Shown here in pieces: positions 1 to 7,856 of a stretch of 14,459 nt of DNA. The position numbers were made by a program, and so were the translations under genes. Within the stretch, counting starts at the first letter, position 1; every line of letters starts with the position of its first letter. This DNA comes from an uncultured Parabacteroides sp. (GTDB lineage: Bacteria; Bacteroidota; Bacteroidia; Bacteroidales; Tannerellaceae). Under the pieces are notes generated by a model that saw only the letters and a program-made list of their open reading frames with translations, was not told the DNA's origin and made no database searches. The stretch covers positions 1-14,459 of the forward strand of contig URGO01000079.1 of NCBI GenBank assembly GCA_900547435.1, in the 5' to 3' direction.

Positions 1-20
1 TTCGGAAAAAAGGTAGGCAG

Positions 21-58
21 CTTTTACGTAAAAGGGCGCACCCTTTTTCATCAAAGGG
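21..58. terminator. Overlapping hairpins, possible terminator at left edge
   Basis: Seen directly: AAAAGGG (30-36) pairs with CCCTTTT (41-47) around a CGCA loop, and one more T follows. This has the form of a small rho-independent terminator for a + strand gene lying off the left edge. The same CCCTTT (41-46) could instead pair with AAAGGG at 53-58. The 14-bp palindrome CTTTTACGTAAAAG at 21-34 overlaps the first stem. The terminator role is inferred; the T run is short and the upstream gene is not visible. Confidence 0.35.
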
Positions 59-149
59 CGGCATAAAAAGAACCGACATTCTAATTGAAAATTCTAACTT
101 CTACAAAGAAATCAATAGCTTCTAAATACAATATAAAGCAGACATTACC

Positions 150-166
150 GTTTCTTTCAAAGAAAC
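150..166. promoter_or_regulatory. Perfect 17-bp palindrome upstream of the beta-barrel gene
   Basis: GTTTCTTT (150-157) and AAAGAAAC (159-166) form a perfect dyad around the single base C158, 19 bp before the ATG at 186. A one-base centre suits a site for a dimeric DNA-binding protein better than an RNA hairpin. The sequence is low in complexity, so chance is possible. No clear -33/-7 promoter was recognised next to it. Confidence 0.25.
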
Positions 167-185
167 CCATAAAAGAGTATAAACA

Positions 186-653
186 ATGAAAGTGAATCTT
201 ATTATTGCCTGCCTGTTTATGGCAACAGTAGTGTCTGCTCAGAAAGGAAATATCGAGCTGGAACCGCGAGTAGGATATATACATTCCAATATCCCCGAAC
301 ATCAATCCGGCTTCCAAGTAGGAGCAAGAGCCTCGTTCGGCCTATCTGAACGTTTTTCAATCTCTCCGGGAGTCTCCGTGGCCTTGATGGGGAGAATGGA
401 TGAAGCCTATTTCTTGGTACCGGTTTATGCTTCTTATCAGATTCCCCTACAAGAATTCCGGTTACATCTGAACGTAGGCCCTTATGGGCAGTTTGGCAGC
501 TATCCGGATTTCGGAGCTTCGGCCGAAGTAAGCGCGGAATACAAAAGATGGCAATTGGGCGCATGCTACTATCAGAATCTGGTAAATGGAAATTCTCATG
601 CCCCCGATCGATTCACCGGATTGTCATTAGGTTATCGGTTCAGGATAAAATAA
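186..653 (+). CDS. Small secreted outer-membrane beta-barrel-like protein
   Basis: A 155-residue protein of unknown specific function. Residues 1-18 form a Sec signal peptide: MK, a hydrophobic stretch, then VVSAQ, with cleavage likely after the Ala before Gln19. The mature part alternates polar and hydrophobic residues and is rich in Gly, Tyr and Phe. Strand-like segments include LEPRVGYI, FQVGARASFG, FSISPGVSVAL, FLVPVYASYQI, FRLHLNVGPYG, ASAEVSAEYK and WQLGACYYQ, and the C-terminus is LSLGYRFRIK. About eight short strands and an aromatic-rich last strand fit a small outer-membrane barrel of the OmpA/PorT-like 'outer membrane beta-barrel' superfamily. This is recognition of style, not of a named family. 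It is probably transcribed alone: 122 bp separate it from the next gene and a weak hairpin follows its stop. It could instead be a soluble periplasmic beta protein. Confidence 0.72.
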   Translation: MKVNLIIACLFMATVVSAQKGNIELEPRVGYIHSNIPEHQSGFQVGARASFGLSERFSISPGVSVALMGRMDEAYFLVPVYASYQIPLQEFRLHLNVGPYGQFGSYPDFGASAEVSAEYKRWQLGACYYQNLVNGNSHAPDRFTGLSLGYRFRIK

Positions 654-657
654 ACCG

Positions 658-677
658 ATTCTTCAAAAAAGAATTTT
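658..677 (+). terminator. Weak terminator-like hairpin after the beta-barrel gene
   Basis: ATTCTT (658-663) pairs with AAGAAT (669-674) around a CAAAA loop, and the T run continues to 677. It starts 5 bp after the stop codon at 651-653. The stem is short and AT-rich, so termination would be inefficient. The remaining intergenic sequence up to 775 shows no convincing promoter or other feature. Confidence 0.3.
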
Positions 678-775
678 CACAATCCTGATTTCCCTAATTT
701 TTTTGTAACTTGGTCGTCAAATAAGAACCTGTTTAAATTCATTCTTTAGAATAGGATAGTTAACCCTCAAAATTT

Positions 776-2455
776 ATGCGTATGGATAGACGAAAGTTTG
801 TAAGAAATTTAGGATTGAGTACGGTTGTATTGGGTTCAGGAAGCCTGGCTACGGCATCTGCCTGTGTGCTCTCCGGCGGTTCCCCGGCCAATGAAATGAC
901 TGAAGATGACGACCAGATTTTGTTCATCGGCGATGATATCGCAATTGCCCAGACGAAATATGGCAAAGTACAGGGATATATGCTGAATAAAGTATATACC
1001 TTCCTGGGGATTCCATATGGAGCTGATACCTCCGGCAAGAACCGGTTCATGCCTCCACAGGAACCGGAACCCTGGACAGATATACGTCCGGCGGTATTCT
1101 ATGGGAACACGGCTCCGCAAAACATGAACAATCGCTGGCCCAATACATTCAGCACGTTTACCGACCATTGGAATTACGGAGACGTGAGCGAGGATTGCCT
1201 TTACCTGAATGTATGGACTCCGGCATTGGCAGACGGGAAGAAACGCCCGGTGCTGGTCTGGCTGCATGGCGGAGGTTTCACCAGCGGAAACGGTATCGAA
1301 CAGGATGGTTATCATGGCGAGAATCTCAGCCGGGCAGGCGACATCGTGTTTTGTTCGGTCAACCACCGGCTCGGCCCGATCGGGTTCTCGGACCTTTCGG
1401 CAGTAGGAGGCGAAAAATACAAGGATTCCGGCAATGTGGGTATGCTTGATATTGTCGCGGCATTGCGTTGGGTACATGAGAACATTGCTCATTTCGGGGG
1501 CGATCCAGAAAATGTCACCATCATTGGGCAATCGGGAGGCGGTTCGAAAGTATGTACGATAGCTTCGATGCCGGCCGCCAAAGGATTGGTACATAAGGCC
1601 GTAGCATTGAGCGGATCGACCGTCTCTGCCCAAGACCAGAAAGATACCCGGAAGATTGGAGAATATATTCTGAAAGAGGCCGGACTGACCGCCTCGCAAA
1701 TTGACAAATTGCAAGAGATTCCGTGGATGGAATATATCGAACTGGCAAACCGGGCAAGCGAAAAGTATTGGAAAGACCAAGGAGAGCGGGGGCGTCGCTC
1801 ATTCAGTCCTGTGGCCGATGGGCGAAATATCCCGACAGGCGAATTTTTCTCGCCGGAAAACAGTGCCGATACCCCGTCTGTTCCGATGATATTCTGCACG
1901 ACCTTCCACGAATGGAACCCCAACCGGGACAATGCTTCGCTGGAAAATATGACCCGGGAGCAGGTCGTTGAGAAAATCAAAGGTATGTATGGCGATAAAG
2001 CGGAAAGCATCGTAAATGCTTATGCGAAATGCTTCCCGGACAAACGCCCGGTGGAACTATGGGCAATGATTCTTTCCTCCCGTACCCGTGTCGTAAAAGC
2101 CGCCAATGCGAAGCTGCATCAGGCCCCTCCGGTCTATGTTGCCTGGTTCGGCTGGTGCCCGCCTTTGTTTAACGGACGAATGCGTGCTTTCCATTGCCTG
2201 GACATTTGCTTCTGGTTCAAGAATACAGACCGGATGTTCACGCATACGGGCGGAGGCAAAGTGCCCCGTGCCTTGTCGGACAAGATGTCGGCAGCTCTTT
2301 TGAATTTCATGCGGACAGGCAACCCGAACGGCGGTTCTTTACCTGCATGGCCCCAATATACGGAAGAAAAGGGTGAAGTAATGATTCTGAACAATACATG
2401 TGAAGTAAAGAACGACCCTGACCGCGAAGCACGGGCTGCCTTCGGAGAGCTATAA
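776..2455 (+). CDS. Carboxylesterase, type B (alpha/beta hydrolase), exported
   Basis: A 559-residue serine esterase of the carboxylesterase/para-nitrobenzyl esterase/cholinesterase family, predicted to hydrolyse carboxylic esters. The true substrate is unknown. Residues 1-30 resemble a twin-arginine signal, with DRRKFVRN followed by a hydrophobic stretch. Cys30 follows ATASA, which could be a poor lipobox, so it may be a Tat-exported lipoprotein or a soluble periplasmic enzyme. Family landmarks in order are the EDCLYLNVW block (139-147), the oxyanion HGGGF (164-168), the nucleophile motif GQSGGG with Ser253, a likely acid Glu379 in TTFHEWN, and a likely base His473 in AFHCLDI. The length is normal for the family and the reading frame is intact. 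An in-frame ATG at 782 gives MDRRKF and is an equally plausible start. The gene stands alone and converges on ftsW with a 25-bp gap. Confidence 0.92.
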   Translation: MRMDRRKFVRNLGLSTVVLGSGSLATASACVLSGGSPANEMTEDDDQILFIGDDIAIAQTKYGKVQGYMLNKVYTFLGIPYGADTSGKNRFMPPQEPEPWTDIRPAVFYGNTAPQNMNNRWPNTFSTFTDHWNYGDVSEDCLYLNVWTPALADGKKRPVLVWLHGGGFTSGNGIEQDGYHGENLSRAGDIVFCSVNHRLGPIGFSDLSAVGGEKYKDSGNVGMLDIVAALRWVHENIAHFGGDPENVTIIGQSGGGSKVCTIASMPAAKGLVHKAVALSGSTVSAQDQKDTRKIGEYILKEAGLTASQIDKLQEIPWMEYIELANRASEKYWKDQGERGRRSFSPVADGRNIPTGEFFSPENSADTPSVPMIFCTTFHEWNPNRDNASLENMTREQVVEKIKGMYGDKAESIVNAYAKCFPDKRPVELWAMILSSRTRVVKAANAKLHQAPPVYVAWFGWCPPLFNGRMRAFHCLDICFWFKNTDRMFTHTGGGKVPRALSDKMSAALLNFMRTGNPNGGSLPAWPQYTEEKGEVMILNNTCEVKNDPDREARAAFGEL

Positions 2456-2471
2456 GCCACTATATGCTTTA

Positions 2472-2500
2472 GGGTGCGTGTCATATTTTTGACACGCCCT
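2472..2500. terminator. Convergent hairpin between esterase gene and ftsW
   Basis: GCGTGTCA (2476-2483) and TGACACGC (2490-2497) form a perfect 8-bp stem around TATTTT. GGG (2472-2474) and CCT (2498-2500) can add flanking pairs past a bulged T2475. It lies 20 bp after the esterase stop and includes the ftsW stop codon (2481-2483), so it could end transcription from both sides. There is no long T tract outside the stem on either strand, so a terminator role is inferred from position and stem quality. Confidence 0.5.
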
Positions 2501-3719
2501 CTTCTGCCAAAGCCTCTTCCGGCGCTTTTTCTTCCTCCGGAACAGGGTCTTCGTCATTGCCTATATTCGCTCCGAAACGGCTTACGCTTAATATGATACC
2601 GATATAGAAGCAACTGATCACCGTAGAGGTTCCTCCCCGACTGATAAGCGGCAAAGGCTGGCCGGTTACGGGGAATACGCCAACAGCCACGGCCATATTA
2701 ATCAAAGCCTGCGTGACCAGCATCAGTCCGCATCCCAAAATAAGGAACTTAGGAAACAGCTTTTCGCAACGCCGGGCTATCATGGCGACACGAATCAAGA
2801 GAATCAGGTAAAGGAGTAACACAAAAAAGCCACCGGCCAAACCGGTTTCCTCAATAATAATGGCATAAATAAAATCAGAATAGGCTTGCGGAAGGAAGTC
2901 GCGTTGCTGGCCATGTCCGGGCAATTTGCCGAGCACTCCGCCTTGGGCGATAGCAATCTTCGCCAAATCTTCCTGATAATGCTCGTCCATATCCAGCACC
3001 CAAGTCTTTTCTTCCGTCCCCTCGGCAAAACGTTCGTTATCCGAATGCCGGTCAAGCCGGGCAATCCAGGTATAGATACGCGGGAGAAATTTTTCGACTG
3101 TATCGGGAGTAAGTCTGTAGATGCCCCACACAAGCAGAATGGCTGAAAATCCTATTCCGATAAGGATAAGAATACGTTTGAATCCGACCTGTCCGATAAA
3201 CATCATCATCAGCATAATCATGCCTAACATAATCGCCGTCGAACCGTTATTATACAAGATACAGGCGCAAGTTATCCCCACCCCTATCAATATATACCAA
3301 AACATCTGTTTGCTGGTCAGCACATTACGCCGACTCAGCACCAAAGCCATATAGCAGACCGAACAAAGCTTCGCTATTTCGGAAGGCTGGAAAGTTATCC
3401 CTAATATATTCAGCCAACGGCGTTCTCCATTAATCTCCACTCCTATAAAGGGCGTAATAAGTAGCAGAAAAATAGCCACCGGAAGCAGCAACCCCAATAT
3501 GACGGAAAAACGGGTCGGCAAATTATGGATGATAAGCACAAAGAAAAAACCTACCACCAGAAACGTGGCATGGCGAATAATCGGCGCCCAATAATTTGCA
3601 TTCTTATATGCGATAGTACTCGTCGCACTGAAAACCTCGACCACCGATATCAAGCACAAGAACATGAAAATAATCCAAATCACGCGGTCGCCTTTAAATA
3701 ATTTACTCGCCAAATCCAT
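2481..3719 (-). CDS. ftsW: FtsW, septal peptidoglycan glycosyltransferase (SEDS family)
   Basis: A 412-residue multi-pass inner-membrane protein of the SEDS family (FtsW/RodA/SpoVE). It polymerises lipid II into glycan strands at the septum, together with the transpeptidase encoded upstream. Diagnostic blocks are NGERRWLNILGITFQPSEIAK (97-117; the RRW and QPSE signature), FLPQAYSDFIYA (275-286) with Asp282 matching the presumed catalytic Asp, EETG (290-293), and PVTGQPLPLISRGGTSTV (350-367). About ten membrane helices are apparent, with a large extracytoplasmic loop near 205-280. The usual PDxGT block is here NNGST (157-161). The C-terminal 25 residues are strongly acidic (DEDPVPEEE and onward). 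FtsW rather than RodA is favoured by its place in the dcw cluster. It is the last gene of the visible operon, 20 bp after murD, and its stop lies inside a hairpin. Confidence 0.95.
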   Translation of the reverse strand: MDLASKLFKGDRVIWIIFMFLCLISVVEVFSATSTIAYKNANYWAPIIRHATFLVVGFFFVLIIHNLPTRFSVILGLLLPVAIFLLLITPFIGVEINGERRWLNILGITFQPSEIAKLCSVCYMALVLSRRNVLTSKQMFWYILIGVGITCACILYNNGSTAIMLGMIMLMMMFIGQVGFKRILILIGIGFSAILLVWGIYRLTPDTVEKFLPRIYTWIARLDRHSDNERFAEGTEEKTWVLDMDEHYQEDLAKIAIAQGGVLGKLPGHGQQRDFLPQAYSDFIYAIIIEETGLAGGFFVLLLYLILLIRVAMIARRCEKLFPKFLILGCGLMLVTQALINMAVAVGVFPVTGQPLPLISRGGTSTVISCFYIGIILSVSRFGANIGNDEDPVPEEEKAPEEALAEEGVSKI

Positions 3720-3739
3720 AATTATACCCTTTCCGTTAT

Positions 3740-5077
3740 TTACAAATTACGCACACAAGTCTTGAATTGTTCACCTCTGTCCTCATAACATTTGAACAGG
3801 TCGAAGCTGGCACAACACGGTGAAAGCAACACGGTATCACCCTTATGAGCTACTTTATAGGCTTGACTGACGGCCTCTTCCATCGAATGAGCGTCGCTTA
3901 TCTGCGCCACTTTCCCATCGAAGAAATTATGCAGCTTCGTGTTGTCTACCCCCAAGAATATCAATGCATGAACCTTTTCTTTTACCAACTCCTCTATTTC
4001 GCGATAATCATTGCCTTTGTCGGTTCCTCCCAAAATCAGGACAACCGGCGTTGTCATGGATTGCAAGGCATACCAACAAGAATTTACATTGGTTGCTTTC
4101 GAATCATTTATATATTCAACGCCCCGAACCCGCGCAACCTTTTCCAACCGGTGTTCCACGCCGGCAAAATTCATTAAAGAAGCACGAATCTTCTCATCAT
4201 GCAAATCCATAATCTTAGCTGCAAGAGTAGCAGCCAAAGAATTATACAAATTATGTTTTCCTGTGAGTGCTAATAATTCTTGATCCATTGTAAATGTTCC
4301 GTTATCTGATTTTACCCAAATCTGCTTGTTTTCCGTATAAGCCTTTACGCCCTCTTCTTGAGACTCGGCGAAAGGATAAAGAGTTGCCTCCGGATGCCGT
4401 TTGGCAATTTCCCGTGAGATGATCGGATCATCGTTCCAAAAGATAAACGCATCTTTTGATGTCTGGTTTTGAATAATGCGGAACTTTGCATCCACATAAT
4501 TCTGCATTTCATAATTATATCGGTCCAAATGGTCTGGTGTGATATTCAGCAAAATCGCAATATCTGCCTTAAAATCATACATATTGTCTAATTGGAAACT
4601 GCTGAGTTCGATGACATAAACCGGATGAGGCGATTCTGCGACCTGTAAGGCCAAGCTGTTTCCGACATTGCCGGCCAAACCGGCGTCCACACCCGCTTCC
4701 GTCAGAATGTGATGCGTTAATAACGTTGTTGTCGTTTTCCCATTGCTTCCTGTGATGCAAATCATCGTAGAATCGGTATAGCGCCCCGCCAGTTCAATTT
4801 CCGAAATGATATGGATTCCTTTTTCTTTCAGTTTCCTGATGATAGGCGCCTTATCCGGGATTCCCGGGCTTTTAACCACTTCATCTGCGTTTAGAATCTC
4901 GGATTCCGTATGGTGTCCCTCCTCCCAACGAATTCCGCGAGCATTCAACATCTCTTTATATTTAGGCTTTATCGCTGAAAGATCCGAGACGAACACGTCA
5001 AACCCTTCTTTCTTTGCCAAGATAGCTGCACCTGTGCCACTTTCTCCGGCACCCAATATAACCATTCTTTTGCTCAT
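3740..5077 (-). CDS. murD: MurD, UDP-MurNAc-L-alanine:D-glutamate ligase
   Basis: A cytoplasmic Mur ligase of 445 residues, the usual MurD length. It uses ATP to add D-glutamate to UDP-N-acetylmuramoyl-L-alanine. Three domains are visible. The N-terminal nucleotide-sugar domain begins VILGAGESGTG (6-16). The central ATPase domain has the P-loop TGSNGKTTTT (109-118), ELSSFQLD (157-164), PDHLDRY (181-187) and DAKFR, where Lys198 is the candidate carbamylated lysine. The C-terminal domain has EHRLE (308-312), NDSKATN (324-330) and SPCCASFDLF (419-428). The last motif, together with ELSSFQLD, separates MurD from MurC, MurE and MurF. The start is fixed by the preceding mraY stop, only one base upstream, which suggests coupled translation. 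ftsW follows after 20 bp. Confidence 0.97.
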   Translation of the reverse strand: MSKRMVILGAGESGTGAAILAKKEGFDVFVSDLSAIKPKYKEMLNARGIRWEEGHHTESEILNADEVVKSPGIPDKAPIIRKLKEKGIHIISEIELAGRYTDSTMICITGSNGKTTTTLLTHHILTEAGVDAGLAGNVGNSLALQVAESPHPVYVIELSSFQLDNMYDFKADIAILLNITPDHLDRYNYEMQNYVDAKFRIIQNQTSKDAFIFWNDDPIISREIAKRHPEATLYPFAESQEEGVKAYTENKQIWVKSDNGTFTMDQELLALTGKHNLYNSLAATLAAKIMDLHDEKIRASLMNFAGVEHRLEKVARVRGVEYINDSKATNVNSCWYALQSMTTPVVLILGGTDKGNDYREIEELVKEKVHALIFLGVDNTKLHNFFDGKVAQISDAHSMEEAVSQAYKVAHKGDTVLLSPCCASFDLFKCYEDRGEQFKTCVRNL

Positions 5078-5078
5078 T

Positions 5079-6338
5079 TTATCTCATCTTTAATGTAACA
5101 ATCGTTATAACCGCCAATATAATACCTATCAACCAGAAACGAACTACAATCTTTGACTCCGGCACAACATTGAGAGGCTTTTGCAGTATCGCTTGAATGC
5201 CGGCATTCCCTGCCTTTTGGAAATGATGATGCAAAGGTGCCATCTTGAATATCCTCCGCCCTTCACCATATTTCTTCTTCGTGTATTTGAAATAGCATGT
5301 TTGCAATATAACCGACAAACTCTCGGCCAAAAAGATTCCGCAAAGAATCGGAATCAGCAGTTCCTTACGAATGATAATAGCAAATACGGCAATAATTCCA
5401 CCCAATGTCAGACTCCCGGTATCACCCATGAATACTTGTGCCGGATAAGCATTATACCACAAAAAGCCAACCGTAGCTCCGATAAAAGCCGCAGCAAATA
5501 CAACCAACTCTTCTGCACCCGGAATGAACATGATATTCAGGAATGAAGCAAATTCGAAGTGAGACGACATATAGGCCAGAATACCTAATGCAATACCGAT
5601 AATCGCAGAAGATCCTGCCGCCAGACCATCCAAGCCATCAGTCAGATTCGCACCATTGGAAACTGCTGTAACCACGAATATAACCATGAGGACAAAAACT
5701 ATCCATGCAGCTTCTTGTTTGTATTCGCCGGCCCATCCCACCAATTTGGCATAATCGAAGTTATTATTCTTGACAAATGGAATAGTAGTCTTTGTAGATT
5801 TCTGTTCAACGGAGTGGAAGCGGACATCTTCAATTATGTTGTCATGACGGACTTCCATATTTTCCCGGATTACCACATCCGGACTCAAGAACAAAACCAA
5901 ACCGACAATCAGCCCCAGACCAACCTGTCCTATGATCTTAAACTTCCCGTGCATTCCTTCTTTATTCTTCAGGAACACTTTGATATAGTCATCGGCAAAG
6001 CCTAAAGCCCCCAGCCAAATTGTCGTTATAATCATCAATATTAGATAAATATTGTCTAATCTGGCACACAACAAGGTCGGAATCAAAATCGCGATGATAA
6101 TAATGATTCCCCCCATTGTCGGGGTTCCCTTTTTACTCATCTGTCCTTCTAATCCCAGATTTCGAACGGTCTCACCAATCTGCAAATATTGCAAACGGTC
6201 AATAATCTTTCGCCCTATAGCCGTCGAAATGAATAAAGACAGAATCAAAGCCAATCCGGAACGGAATGATACATATTTAAACATTCCAGCTCCAGGAAGG
6301 TCTAACTGATCCAAGTAATTAAATAAATAATACAACAT
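5079..6338 (-). CDS. mraY: MraY, phospho-MurNAc-pentapeptide transferase
   Basis: A 419-residue integral membrane enzyme. It transfers phospho-MurNAc-pentapeptide from UDP to undecaprenyl phosphate, giving lipid I. Family landmarks are KKGTPTMGG (69-77), FADDYIK (114-120) with the paired Asp, NLTDGLDGLA (231-240), NAYPAQVFMGDTGSL (296-310) and PLHHHFQ (368-374). About ten membrane helices alternate with short loops. It is some 60 residues longer than typical proteobacterial or Gram-positive MraY. Most of the excess is a polar stretch near 156-206, between a helix and the helix before NGANLTDG. Such extended forms are, as I recall, usual in Bacteroidetes. It sits 48 bp after murE and one base before murD, inside the peptidoglycan-precursor operon. 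Confidence 0.97.
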   Translation of the reverse strand: MLYYLFNYLDQLDLPGAGMFKYVSFRSGLALILSLFISTAIGRKIIDRLQYLQIGETVRNLGLEGQMSKKGTPTMGGIIIIIAILIPTLLCARLDNIYLILMIITTIWLGALGFADDYIKVFLKNKEGMHGKFKIIGQVGLGLIVGLVLFLSPDVVIRENMEVRHDNIIEDVRFHSVEQKSTKTTIPFVKNNNFDYAKLVGWAGEYKQEAAWIVFVLMVIFVVTAVSNGANLTDGLDGLAAGSSAIIGIALGILAYMSSHFEFASFLNIMFIPGAEELVVFAAAFIGATVGFLWYNAYPAQVFMGDTGSLTLGGIIAVFAIIIRKELLIPILCGIFLAESLSVILQTCYFKYTKKKYGEGRRIFKMAPLHHHFQKAGNAGIQAILQKPLNVVPESKIVVRFWLIGIILAVITIVTLKMR

Positions 6339-6386
6339 TTGAGTCTTTACGTTTTTGTGTTTATGTCAACAAGGTGACGAACTTTA

Positions 6387-7856
6387 CTACTTCGTTTCCT
6401 TATCGCCTATCAATAGCCTTACCGTTTCCCTATCATCAAAATGATGTTTTATTCCTTTTACCTCCTGATAATCTTCATGCCCCTTTCCGGCCACTAAAAC
6501 CACATCACCTTTCTGTGCCAAAGTGATGGCAGTCTTTATTGCCTGCTTTCTATCAGTTATGCATAAAGTCTTGTCCATATCAGCCGTTGAAAGTCCGGCA
6601 ACCATATCTTCTATAATCGAATCAGGTTCCTCAAAACGCGGATTGTCAGAAGTCAAAATAACTTGGTCGCTTAACCTTACAGCCTCCTTAGCCATCATAG
6701 GGCGCTTCCCTTTATCCCGGTTTCCACCACATCCTACGACTGTAATGACTTTTCCGTTACCATCCAATACCTCATGAATACCATTCAAAACATTGGTCAG
6801 AGCATCCGGCGTATGCGCATAGTCTACAATAACAGTAAAACCTTTCGGGGAACGGATTGTTTCAAAACGCCCAGCTACCGAATGTAACGTACTCAACGTA
6901 ATTAAAATTTCTTCAGGCTCTTTACCTAAAGCCACAGCCGCTCCATAAACGGCTAATAAATTATACGCATTAAAACGCCCGACAAACTGGACTGAGACTT
7001 CCCGATTGTTAATCAACAACTCTGTTCCATCAAAGTGGGATTCCAATATCTTTCCTTTAAAATCCGCTAAAGTCCGTAAAGAATAAGTCAGTTTCTTGGC
7101 TTTCGTATTTTGCAACATTACCATACCGGATTTATCATCCAAATTGGTCAAGGCAAAAGCTGATGCTGGCAAATCGTCAAAAAACTTTTTCTTTGCCTTT
7201 AAATAATTTTCTACAGTCTTATGATAATCCAAATGGTCTCGTGTCAGGTTGGTGAAGATTCCTCCATTGAAAGAAAGGCCACTAATACGCTTCTGGTCTA
7301 TGGCATGCGAACTTACTTCCATAAAAGCATATTCACAACCAGCATCTACCATCCGAGCCATTAAAGCATGAAGAGTTAAAGGATCCGGAGTGGTATGTTC
7401 GGTCGGAACAGCTTCCGCATCAATATAATTACATACAGTTGAAATCAACCCTACCTTATGCCCCATCTTACGGAACATATTATATAACAGAGTGGCGATT
7501 GTTGTTTTGCCGTTTGTTCCTGTGACACCGACCAATATCAGTTTGTCTGATGGATTATCATACCATTGTGCAATAAGCTTACCCAAAGCTACAGCAGAGT
7601 CTTTGACAAGCACAAACGTACACTTGCCCTCCAAACCTTCCGGAATCTCCTCACATACAATTGTTACAGCACCTTTTTCTATTGCGCTTGCAACAAACTT
7701 ATGGCCATCGACTGCTGTTCCACGAACTGCAACAAATAGGCAACCCGATTCTACCTTACGGGAATCCGATTGAATGCCAGAAATCTCGACAGAGACATTT
7801 CCCTTAATTTCCGGCTTATCCAACACCTTAATCAGTTGCTGTAAATTCATCTTCAT
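6387..7856 (-). CDS. murE: MurE, UDP-MurNAc-tripeptide synthetase (meso-DAP type)
   Basis: A cytoplasmic Mur ligase of 489 residues that adds the third stem-peptide amino acid to UDP-MurNAc-L-Ala-D-Glu. Motifs are SDSRKV (30-35), the P-loop GTNGKTT (113-119), HTTPD (154-158), EVSSHAI (180-186), TRDHLDYH (205-212), a candidate carbamylated Lys in LKAKKKFF (219-226), GRFN (293-296), AGRFE (328-332) and DNPR (404-407). DNPR is the recognised signature for meso-diaminopimelate as substrate; lysine-adding enzymes differ there. The frame is open for 77 more codons upstream, but that part lies inside the transpeptidase gene. The ATG at 7856 (MKMNLQQ) gives the normal length and overlaps the transpeptidase TGA as ATGA. 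The next ATG, at 7850, is a minor alternative. Confidence 0.96.
   Translation of the reverse strand: MKMNLQQLIKVLDKPEIKGNVSVEISGIQSDSRKVESGCLFVAVRGTAVDGHKFVASAIEKGAVTIVCEEIPEGLEGKCTFVLVKDSAVALGKLIAQWYDNPSDKLILVGVTGTNGKTTIATLLYNMFRKMGHKVGLISTVCNYIDAEAVPTEHTTPDPLTLHALMARMVDAGCEYAFMEVSSHAIDQKRISGLSFNGGIFTNLTRDHLDYHKTVENYLKAKKKFFDDLPASAFALTNLDDKSGMVMLQNTKAKKLTYSLRTLADFKGKILESHFDGTELLINNREVSVQFVGRFNAYNLLAVYGAAVALGKEPEEILITLSTLHSVAGRFETIRSPKGFTVIVDYAHTPDALTNVLNGIHEVLDGNGKVITVVGCGGNRDKGKRPMMAKEAVRLSDQVILTSDNPRFEEPDSIIEDMVAGLSTADMDKTLCITDRKQAIKTAITLAQKGDVVLVAGKGHEDYQEVKGIKHHFDDRETVRLLIGDKETK

Noticed and set aside
1..125. Two open frames entering from the left edge on the + strand (frame 1 to a TAA at 64-66, frame 3 to a TAA at 123-125), either of which could be the end of an off-window gene.
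   Set aside because: Both are short and neither shows a recognisable motif. They overlap a hairpin-rich, repeat-like stretch, so neither could be chosen with support.
710..741. Possible promoter for the esterase: TTGG, 20-bp spacer, TAAATTCA.
   Set aside because: The -7 half has two mismatches at the most conserved positions, too weak to call.
836..1780. A long open frame antisense to the esterase gene.
   Set aside because: It is a shadow of the real gene: no signal, motif or plausible composition, while the opposite strand has a complete catalytic set.
6339..6386. Possible internal promoter in the 48-bp murE-mraY gap.
   Set aside because: No TAnnTTTG-like element is present, so the gap looks like plain operon spacer.
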